From JAWLCG01 sp041687295 (GTDB lineage Bacteria > Planctomycetota > Phycisphaerae > SM23-33 > FEN-1343), in assembly GCA_041687295.1 (NCBI GenBank), contig JAWLCG010000131.1, positions 1-11,745 on the forward strand: DNA of 11,745 bases, read 5' to 3'. A program made the position numbers and the translations under genes. Positions 6,499-11,745 of this stretch are shown one piece after another. The notes beneath the pieces are model-generated. The model was not told the origin of the DNA. It did not search any database and was given only the letters and a program-made list of their open reading frames with translations. Position 1 is the first letter of the stretch. Every line of letters begins with the position of its first letter.

Positions 6499-8844
6499 CT
6501 AGAACACCCAGCCGAACGAGAAGCTGATCAGCTGGTTCTCGTCCTCGTCCTCCTCGGCCAGGGGGAAGCCGAAGTCCAGGCTCATGGGCACCGGGCCGAA
6601 CAGCGGCACGATCAGGCGGATGCCGAAGCCGGCGCTCAGACGCCAGTCGCTCAGGCCCCAGTCCTCCTCGACCGTGCCGCCGTCGAGGAAGACCACGCCG
6701 CGGAGGTTCTCGCCGTAGATCGGGTAGCTGTACTCCAGGCCGGCGTAGACGTGGGCGTCGCCGCCGACGGGGATCTCGTCGCCCTGGCGCGGGCTGATGC
6801 CGCGGTAGCGGAAGCCGCGGATGTCGCCCAGGCCGCCGCCGTAGTAGCGTTCGTAGACGGGCGCCCCGCCGCCGACGATGCTGTCCAGCTCGGTGCGGGC
6901 GGCCAGGATGTGCTTGCGGTCCAGGGCGTCCATGTGGAGCGTCCAGTAGCGTCCGTAGGCGAGAGAGGCCTTGCCGAAGGTGTCCTCCCCGCCGATCTGC
7001 TCGTAGCTGAGGCTCAGCCGATCGCCCTGGCTGGGCAGCCAGCGGCTGTCGGTGCGGTCGCGGACGAGCGTGCCCTTCAGGCCGGCCAGGAAGTTGTCGC
7101 CCTCGCTGTCCAGTACGTCCGGCGGGGCGTCGCTGTCGAGGTCGTCGATCTGCACGTTCTCCAGGCGGGTCGACAGCTCGCCGTACCAGCGGTTGCGGAA
7201 GAACTTGCCCAGGCTGACGTTGCCGCCGTAGCGTCCCTCGTCGTAGCTGTCGCGTCCGCGGGTGAACAGGTACACGCCCGTCTCGAGCTGCAGGGGGCGG
7301 TCGAAGAGGTAGGGCTCGCGCCAGTCGATGCGGGCGCGGACCAGCTCGGTGCCCGGCTCGAGGATCATGCGGAAGGTCTGCCCGGCGCCCTTGAGGGCCC
7401 GGCCTCGGAAGAAATCGCCCAGCGAGTCCGGCCAGGCCATCCAGTCGAAGTTGCGCTGGGTGAAGCTGATCGTGCCCAGCACGCCGGCGTCGGTGCTGAA
7501 GCCCAGGCCGACGATGAACTCGGCGGTCGGGCCCTCCTCAACCTCCACCAGCAGGTTGCGCACGCCGGGCGTCTCGCCGTAGGGCGTGAGGGTGACGTCC
7601 TGGAACAGGCGGCTCTCGAGGAGCCTCTGGCGGCTCTGGCGGAGGGCGACGGAGTTGACCAGCTGCTCGGGGCGGATCTGCAGCTGGCGGCGCACGACGC
7701 GGTCCTGCGTGATCGTGTTGCCCCGCACCGTGATGCGCCCGACGCGGTAGGGCTCGCCCTCGACGATGTCGTAGCGGACGACGACCAGGGCGGGCGCCTC
7801 TTCGCCCTCGGCCCAGGCGGGCACCGGCGTGTCGGGGCCGCGATAGACCACCTGCGGCTCGACGCTGGCCTCGATGTGGCCGATCTCGCCGTAGGTGTCC
7901 TGCAGCGCCTGCGTGTCCCGCCGCAGGCCCAGGGCCGTGTAGTGCTCGCCGGCGACCATGGACAGTCGGCTGCGCAGCTCGTCGTCGGCGAACACGGCGT
8001 TGTCGGCGAAGCGGACCTCGGCCACGCGGTAGCGGGGGCCCTCCTCGATGACGAAGGTGACCTCGGCGACTTCGCGGTCCGGGCTGAACTCCACCCGGCG
8101 GGCGACGTCGGCGTCGAGGTAGCCCTGCTCGTGGTAGAAGTTGCGCAGGCTCACGACGTCCTGGGCGAGTTGCTGCTCGTCGAGGTCGCCGATCGTGAAG
8201 GGCCAGATCGCCCGGCTGGTGTCGGTCAGCCGGCCCAGACGCAGGTTGCCGAAGGCCTCGTTGCCGACGAACTCGACCGAGCGGACCTTCACCCGCGGGC
8301 CCTCGACGACCTCGTAGACCACCTGATTGCGGGCCTGCAGGGCCTCGCCGTCCAGGCGGACCTGGACGAAGTAGTAGCCCTTGTCGTGGTATGCCTGCTC
8401 GATGGCCAGCCGACCCGCCTCAATGCGGGTGGGGTCCAACGGGTCGCCCGGGGCCAGGCCGACCGCCCCGAGCAGCTTGCCGGTGTCGATGCCGCGGTTG
8501 CCGCGGATCAGCAGCGTGGCCACCAGGGGCCTTTCGTCCACGGCGAAGGTGACGATGACGCCCTGCTCGGTGGGGGCCTCGACGACGACGACGTTGTTGA
8601 ACTTGCCCGTCCGCAGCAGGCGGCGCTGGTCCTCGCGGACGACCGTCTCGCTGTAGGGCTGGCCCGCGCGCGTGCGGACCTGCCCGAGGATAAAGGTGCG
8701 AGGGACCTGCTGGTTGCCCTCGACGCGGACCTCCACGACATCGGGAGGGCTGGCAACGTCCTGTGCGCGGGCGAGGCCGACCAGGGGCATCGCCAGCAGC
8801 AGCGAGGCCAGGACCAGTGCCCAGTAGTGACCGATGGTCTTCAC
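6499..8844 (-). CDS. bamA: BamA, outer-membrane protein assembly factor with five POTRA domains
   Basis: This is the Omp85-family core of the machine that folds beta-barrels into the outer membrane. The 781-residue protein starts with a signal peptide (about 1-28, cleavage near ARAQ-D). Five POTRA domains follow at about 36-106, 107-183, 184-270, 271-365 and 366-439, each ending in a strand of the EGP type (for example VVEGP, IEEGP, VEEGP). The 16-strand barrel runs from about 441 to 781. The lid-loop motif IRGF is at 675-678 and the protein ends in phenylalanine, the usual outer-membrane sorting signature. Length is close to E. coli BamA (810). The start codon is GTG, supported by GGGAGG four bases before it. 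It is the first gene after a good promoter at 8964-8991, so it probably heads the operon. Confidence 0.96.
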   Translation of the reverse strand: MKTIGHYWALVLASLLLAMPLVGLARAQDVASPPDVVEVRVEGNQQVPRTFILGQVRTRAGQPYSETVVREDQRRLLRTGKFNNVVVVEAPTEQGVIVTFAVDERPLVATLLIRGNRGIDTGKLLGAVGLAPGDPLDPTRIEAGRLAIEQAYHDKGYYFVQVRLDGEALQARNQVVYEVVEGPRVKVRSVEFVGNEAFGNLRLGRLTDTSRAIWPFTIGDLDEQQLAQDVVSLRNFYHEQGYLDADVARRVEFSPDREVAEVTFVIEEGPRYRVAEVRFADNAVFADDELRSRLSMVAGEHYTALGLRRDTQALQDTYGEIGHIEASVEPQVVYRGPDTPVPAWAEGEEAPALVVVRYDIVEGEPYRVGRITVRGNTITQDRVVRRQLQIRPEQLVNSVALRQSRQRLLESRLFQDVTLTPYGETPGVRNLLVEVEEGPTAEFIVGLGFSTDAGVLGTISFTQRNFDWMAWPDSLGDFFRGRALKGAGQTFRMILEPGTELVRARIDWREPYLFDRPLQLETGVYLFTRGRDSYDEGRYGGNVSLGKFFRNRWYGELSTRLENVQIDDLDSDAPPDVLDSEGDNFLAGLKGTLVRDRTDSRWLPSQGDRLSLSYEQIGGEDTFGKASLAYGRYWTLHMDALDRKHILAARTELDSIVGGGAPVYERYYGGGLGDIRGFRYRGISPRQGDEIPVGGDAHVYAGLEYSYPIYGENLRGVVFLDGGTVEEDWGLSDWRLSAGFGIRLIVPLFGPVPMSLDFGFPLAEEDEDENQLISFSFGWVF

Positions 8845-8848
8845 GGAT

Positions 8849-8854
8849 CCTCCC
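8849..8854 (-). promoter_or_regulatory. Strong Shine-Dalgarno site for the bamA GTG start
   Basis: GGGAGG on the minus strand lies four bases before GTG at 8844. It fixes the non-ATG start, which also gives a proper signal peptide. Confidence 0.7.
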
Positions 8855-8963
8855 GTGCGTCAGTGCCCGTCGAGGGGGACTCAGGGGGCCTGGCCGGTTT
8901 CACGCAACCCGCCGAGACCGCGACCGTTGGGTCGGTCTGCCCTGAAGGCGAACCAAGGGCCTG

Positions 8964-8991
8964 ATGATACGGGCCGATCCGCCGATGTCAA
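8964..8991 (-). promoter_or_regulatory. Sigma70-like promoter of the bamA-skp-lpx operon
   Basis: On the minus strand a perfect TTGACA (8986-8991) is followed after 16 bases by TATCAT (8964-8969), five of six consensus positions. Transcription would start near 8957, giving an untranslated leader of about 110 bases before bamA. It sits between the end of the PilZ gene and bamA, where an operon promoter is expected. Confidence 0.65.
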
Positions 8992-9079
8992 ATGGCTTTT
9001 CCCCCCGGGCCCCTACAGTCCCGACCAGGCCCGCCCTACAGCCATCCCCCCCAGCGCGCAAGCCTTCCCCACGCCGTCC

Positions 9080-9197
9080 GGGTGCCCCGGGCAAGCCGAA
9101 GGCTCGCCCGGTTGGGGGCGGGATGGGCCGTCTGGGGCAACCGCCTCCGCCCTCGGCCGGGCGAGCGGTGCTGACGCCCCGCTTGCCCGGGGCACCC
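9080..9197. repeat. Inverted repeat with perfect 17-bp arms and nested hairpins
   Basis: GGGTGCCCCGGGCAAGC (9080-9096) is exactly repeated in reverse complement at 9181-9197, 84 bases away. Each arm can also fold locally: 9087-9111 (CCGGGC and AGCC stem parts around GAA) and 9157-9190 (12-bp arms with one mismatch around an 8- to 10-base loop). The unit start GGTGCCCCGG resembles GGTGCCACGG of the palindromes at 5469-5550, so the two may belong to one repeat family. It could mark the end of the PilZ transcript, but no T-run follows. Confidence 0.7.
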
Positions 9198-9232
9198 AGA
9201 CACGGTCGATTGGCAAGGAGTCGGGTGACGCC

Positions 9233-9988
9233 TCACCCGGCCGTGCCGACCTTGCGTTGCAGCCAGAGGCGCTGGTAGCGGGTGACGATGTGGTTGAGTC
9301 GCTGGGCGCGGGGGTTGACCGGCTCGGGCATGTCGCCGAGGCGGAACTCGACGCCCAGGGCGGCGTGGCCCTCGGGCAGCGTCCAGGCACGGCGGACGTG
9401 GGCCTGCAGCAGCAGCGGCTCGTCGTCGAGCGGCTCGAGCCGGGCGGCCAGGGCCGTGCCGGCGGGCCAGTTGGGCGGGGGGGCCAGGTCGGTCACGGCC
9501 AGGCCGGTGCTGGAGATGTCCATGGCCCGGGCCCGGTGGAGGACGGGCGGGGCCCCGTTGGCGCTGCGCAGGCCGGTCAGGACCACCGGCAGGGGGGCGT
9601 CGGGCCCGATTTTGACCCGGAAGCTGCTGCGATGGTTCGTGCAGGTGACCTCGGCGGGCAGGGGCACCTCGACGGTCGGCACGGACTGGAAACGGCAGGG
9701 CTCGCGGAGCTCGCGGATGGCCGACAGGAAAGAGACGTGCCGGTCGCCGGCGACGAACTTGACCGCCAGCGGCTGATGCAGGGCCAGGGCCAGCGGCTCG
9801 CGCCCCTGGGGCGCGTGGGGTTGCGCCAGGACCACCCCGCCGGCCTGGTCGTCCCAGCCGAGCATGCGGCTTCGGCCGATGACCCAGTCGCTGCCGCTGG
9901 CCAAGGCCACGGTGACCGGGCTCTGGCGTTCGGCGGCGGCCGAGAGGTAGGCGTTGAGCTTCTCGGGTGTCAGCGTTTCCTGGAACAT
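9233..9988 (-). CDS. PilZ-domain protein, probable c-di-GMP receptor of YcgR type
   Basis: This 251-residue cytoplasmic protein has no signal peptide or membrane segment. Residues about 1-108 form a beta-rich N-terminal region like the YcgR-N domain. Residues about 110-245 are a PilZ domain with both c-di-GMP motifs intact: R120-S-S-F-R124 (RxxxR) and D157-I-S-S-T-G162 (DxSxxG). It should therefore bind cyclic di-GMP and relay it to a partner; in other bacteria such proteins act on motility, export or the envelope. No partner is next to it. The start at MFQETL is preferred because further upstream codons lie in the divergent promoter region; GGGGA is a weak ribosome site. A lone TATGCT lies at 10001-10006 without a good -35. 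Confidence 0.82.
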   Translation of the reverse strand: MFQETLTPEKLNAYLSAAAERQSPVTVALASGSDWVIGRSRMLGWDDQAGGVVLAQPHAPQGREPLALALHQPLAVKFVAGDRHVSFLSAIRELREPCRFQSVPTVEVPLPAEVTCTNHRSSFRVKIGPDAPLPVVLTGLRSANGAPPVLHRARAMDISSTGLAVTDLAPPPNWPAGTALAARLEPLDDEPLLLQAHVRRAWTLPEGHAALGVEFRLGDMPEPVNPRAQRLNHIVTRYQRLWLQRKVGTAG

Positions 9989-10088
9989 GGCGGTCCCCGT
10001 AGCATAATCCCCTGGTGGGCTCCACCTTGCGCACCATACGATACATCGGCCCCCGGGGCGAGTCTCTTGAGGGGCGTCTGCATTGTGC

Positions 10089-10116
10089 GTGACGCGGACG
10101 GCCGGGCGGGTATAAT
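10089..10116 (+). promoter_or_regulatory. Promoter of the URO-D-like gene
   Basis: A perfect TATAAT (10111-10116) is preceded after 16 bases by GTGACG (10089-10094), four of six -35 positions. The predicted start near 10123 leaves a leader of about 40 bases before the ATG at 10165. The spacing equals that of the bamA promoter. Confidence 0.6.
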
Positions 10117-10164
10117 CCCGCGCCGATCGCCGGGGGCGCAACGCCCCGTGATAGAGGTGGACCC

Positions 10165-11253
10165 ATGGAAGCGATGACGTCGAGGGAGCGGATCGTGGCG
10201 GCCCTGGAGGCTCAGCCCATCGACCGCACGCCGTGGAGCCCGTTCCTGGCCTACGTGTGGGAGCGGTTCGACGAGGAGATCCGCGCGATGGGCCAGCCGG
10301 CCTTCCTTCGTGAAGTCGGGGCCGACCCGCTCTGGCGGGGGGCGCCGGGCCCGGTCCGCGCGATCGGCCCGGAGGCGATGGAGTCGCGCTGGGAGCAGGA
10401 CAACGCCCACAAGACGCTCATCCAGACCACGCCGGTGGGCATGCTGACCAGCCGGTGGCGCTACAGCGAGGGCGGCGGCACGTGGTTCCTCGTGGAGCAC
10501 CCGCTCAAGAGGCCCGAGGACTACCGGGTGCAGATGTGGATCGAGGAGCACACGCGCCTGGAGTACGTCGAACAGCCCGCCATCGACCACCTGGCCGGGG
10601 CGGGGGCCGAGGGGCTCAGCCTGGGCATGCTGATCCCGCGGAGCAAGAGCGCGTTCCAGATCCTCGTCGAGCACCACGTGGGCACCGAGGAGCTGGTCTA
10701 CGCCCTGGCGGACTACCCCGAGGTCGTCGAGCAGCTGCTGGGCGTGATGATCGAGCAGGACCTGCGAGCCGTGCAGATGGCCGCCATGTGCCCGCTGTAC
10801 GACTACTGGATCACGTGGGAGGACAGCTCGACGCAGAACTACTCGCCCGCCCAGTACGACCGGTACATCGGCCCGGAGATCCGCCAGTGGGTGGATATCC
10901 TGCGCCCGTCGGGCAAGAAGTACATCCAGCACGCCTGCGGGCACGTCCGCGACCTGGTCGCCCGCATGGCCGCCGGCGGGGTGCTGGCCGTCGAGAGCAT
11001 CAGCCCGCCGCCGACGGGCAACGTTACCATCCGCCAGGCCCGCCAGACGGTGGGCGAGCGGCTGGGGATCGTGGGCGGCATCGAGCCGACGCACTTTCTC
11101 CAGCTGCCGCTGGATCGGCTGGGGGCCTACGTCGAGCAGGTCATCGAAGAGGCCGCCGGCGGGCCCTTCGTCCTGGCCAACAGCGACTCCTGCCCGCCCG
11201 GCGTGACGCTGGAGAAGTTCAAGCTCGTCGGCGAGGTGGTGCGGGCGAACTAG
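10165..11253 (+). CDS. Uroporphyrinogen-decarboxylase-superfamily protein, possible corrinoid methyltransferase
   Basis: This 362-residue protein has the URO-D (HemE/MtaA/CmuA) fold signature: MTSRERIVAALEAQPIDRTP near the N-terminus (4-23), a central barrel region, and a C-terminal G-G-I-E-P (304-308) followed by the ANSDSCPPGVTLEKF segment (338-352). H256-A-C258-G-H260 and C343 match in kind and position the His, Cys and Cys zinc ligands of MtaA/MtbA-type cobalamin-dependent methyltransferases, so a thiol or corrinoid methyl-transfer role is more likely than haem synthesis. The conserved arginine-rich N-terminal site of true HemE was not recognised. Many such paralogues occur in planctomycetes and anaerobes, usually with unknown substrates. 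The start is supported by GAGGTG five bases before ATG and by the TATAAT promoter. It is transcribed alone. Confidence 0.8.
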   Translation: MEAMTSRERIVAALEAQPIDRTPWSPFLAYVWERFDEEIRAMGQPAFLREVGADPLWRGAPGPVRAIGPEAMESRWEQDNAHKTLIQTTPVGMLTSRWRYSEGGGTWFLVEHPLKRPEDYRVQMWIEEHTRLEYVEQPAIDHLAGAGAEGLSLGMLIPRSKSAFQILVEHHVGTEELVYALADYPEVVEQLLGVMIEQDLRAVQMAAMCPLYDYWITWEDSSTQNYSPAQYDRYIGPEIRQWVDILRPSGKKYIQHACGHVRDLVARMAAGGVLAVESISPPPTGNVTIRQARQTVGERLGIVGGIEPTHFLQLPLDRLGAYVEQVIEEAAGGPFVLANSDSCPPGVTLEKFKLVGEVVRAN

Positions 11254-11336
11254 TCGCCCCCCGCAAGCGTTACAGAACGGGACGCGCCCGCGGGCGTGGG
11301 CGGAGGGTGAGCGCCGACGATCGCCCCCCCAAGACC

Positions 11337-11376
11337 CCCACGGATTGCGGTTCGCGTACGAACCTCCATCCGTGGG
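11337..11376. repeat. Nested hairpin sharing its arms with the lpxD-upstream palindromes
   Basis: Outer arms CCCACGGAT (11337-11345) and ATCCGTGGG (11368-11376) are those of the hairpins at 5319-5342 and 5594-5617, and the following CTTGG is also shared. Here the 4-base loop is replaced by 22 bases containing a second hairpin GGTTCG-CGTA-CGAACC (11349-11364). Confidence 0.7.
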
Positions 11377-11415
11377 CTTGGAGAAACTCCCACCCACGCG
11401 ACGCAGCTACGCATT

Positions 11416-11474
11416 CACGAGTCAACCAATTAACCAATTTACGAATTAACCAGTTATCCCCCGACCGTCTTCGC
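11416..11474. repeat. Second array of 8-bp tandem units
   Basis: Five consecutive octamers are CACGAGTC, AACCAATT, AACCAATT, TACGAATT and AACCAGTT (11416-11455). They are of the same type as the array at 6382-6445 and are followed by the same flank TATCCC...GTCTTCGC (11455-11474). Only one arm is present here. Confidence 0.8.
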
Positions 11475-11507
11475 CCCCGACAACCCAGAACCCTCCACGG
11501 AGCCCCC

Positions 11508-11745
11508 ATGCCTCCCCAGTTCGTCTTCGAAATGAGCAACGTCAGCAAGGCCTACGGCGACAAGGTCGTGCTGCAGGACATCAGCCTGTCGTTCTTCTAC
11601 GGCGCCAAGATCGGCGTGGTGGGCGAGAACGGCACGGGCAAGAGCACGCTGCTGAAGATCATGGCCGGCCTGGACCGCGACATCCACGGCGAGGCCCGGC
11701 TCGGCAAGAACATGCGCGTCGGCTACGTCGCCCAGGAGCCCCAAC
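11508..11745 (+). CDS. ettA: EttA, ABC-F ribosome-associated ATPase (5' part, cut by window end)
   Basis: The first 79 codons are visible and the frame is open at the window edge. The start MPPQFVFEMSNVSKAYGDK, followed by ISLSFFYGAKIGVVGENG, closely follows E. coli EttA (AQFVYTM..., ISLSFFPGAKIGVLG). The Walker A motif G39-ENGTGK45-ST is present, and the Q-loop lies in YVAQEPQ (73-79). The YVAQEPQ and GEARL segments (61-65) also match EttA rather than Uup or drug-resistance ABC-F proteins. EttA binds the ribosomal E site and gates the first elongation steps according to the ATP/ADP ratio. GGAG lies five bases before ATG. The second ABC domain and the linker are beyond the sequence. Confidence 0.88.
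   Translation, partial: MPPQFVFEMSNVSKAYGDKVVLQDISLSFFYGAKIGVVGENGTGKSTLLKIMAGLDRDIHGEARLGKNMRVGYVAQEPQ

Larger units (their letters stand above)
8845..9232. other. Spacer between the PilZ gene and bamA
   Basis: These 388 bases have no supported gene. They hold the bamA promoter (8964-8991), its leader, and the palindromic repeat at 9080-9197. Reading frames crossing the spacer are proline- and arginine-rich shadows of GC-rich DNA without ribosome sites. Confidence 0.7.
11254..11507. other. Repeat-bearing spacer before ettA
   Basis: These 254 bases hold no supported gene. They include a 12-bp perfect palindrome CGCCCGCGGGCG (11285-11296), the long hairpin at 11337-11376 and the octamer array with its flank at 11416-11474. 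No clear promoter for ettA was recognised, nor a T-run terminator for the preceding gene. Confidence 0.65.

Noticed and set aside
6751..8964. A 737-codon plus-strand open frame opposite bamA
   Set aside because: It is an Ala/Asp/Gly/Val-rich mirror of the bamA codons, without ribosome site or recognisable domain. BamA on the other strand is certain.
9970..11397. A 475-codon minus-strand open frame opposite the URO-D-like gene
   Set aside because: The composition is typical of an antisense shadow in GC-rich DNA, and the frame runs through the TATAAT promoter and the palindrome at 11337-11376.

Overview
This GC-rich window carries the end of a conserved outer-membrane biogenesis locus of a Gram-negative (diderm) bacterium. 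On the minus strand, in transcription order, it reads bamA, skp/ompH, lpxD, an lpxC-fabZ fusion, an lpxA-like gene, lpxA, and a Gfo/Idh/MocA-family oxidoreductase. The lpxC-fabZ fusion, the divergent Skp, the oxidoreductase beside lpxA and the sparse Shine-Dalgarno use fit a member of the PVC group, most likely Planctomycetota of the Phycisphaerae type. That placement is inference; Bacteroidota also carry the fusion, but the base composition makes them less likely.

Layout. Positions 3-2779 hold the oxidoreductase and two tandem left-handed beta-helix acyltransferases, packed with a 1-nt overlap and a 3-nt gap. Positions 2805-5154 hold lpxC-fabZ and lpxD, overlapping by 38 nt. Positions 5155-5663 are a non-coding spacer filled with palindromes inside about 60-bp inverted repeats. 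skp/ompH (5664-6272) is separated from bamA (6499-8844) by a second spacer built of 8-bp tandem units arranged as an inverted repeat. A good sigma70-like promoter lies before bamA (8964-8991). Upstream are a palindromic spacer (8845-9232) and a minus-strand PilZ-domain gene (9233-9988). From 10165 onward genes are on the plus strand: a URO-D-superfamily gene with its own TATAAT promoter, a repeat-rich spacer (11254-11507) with a second copy of the 8-bp array, and the first 79 codons of ettA, cut by the window edge.

How the genes work together. BamA and Skp fold and insert outer-membrane proteins. LpxA, LpxC and LpxD carry out the first lipid A steps. The FabZ domain draws on the same 3-hydroxyacyl-ACP pool for phospholipid synthesis, so the fusion ties the two branches together in one polypeptide. 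The oxidoreductase next to lpxA resembles GnnA, which would make a 3-amino sugar acceptor and an amide-linked lipid A.

Most notable points: (1) the upstream LpxA paralogue has lost every active-site histidine but keeps the C-terminal N-x-E-x-L-K-R motif, while the downstream LpxA keeps all the histidines but has lost that motif, a complementary pattern that could mean a hetero-oligomeric enzyme; (2) the GnnA-like gene; (3) two 8-bp-period arrays with a shared flank; and (4) a family of palindromic repeats occurring inside and outside the operon.
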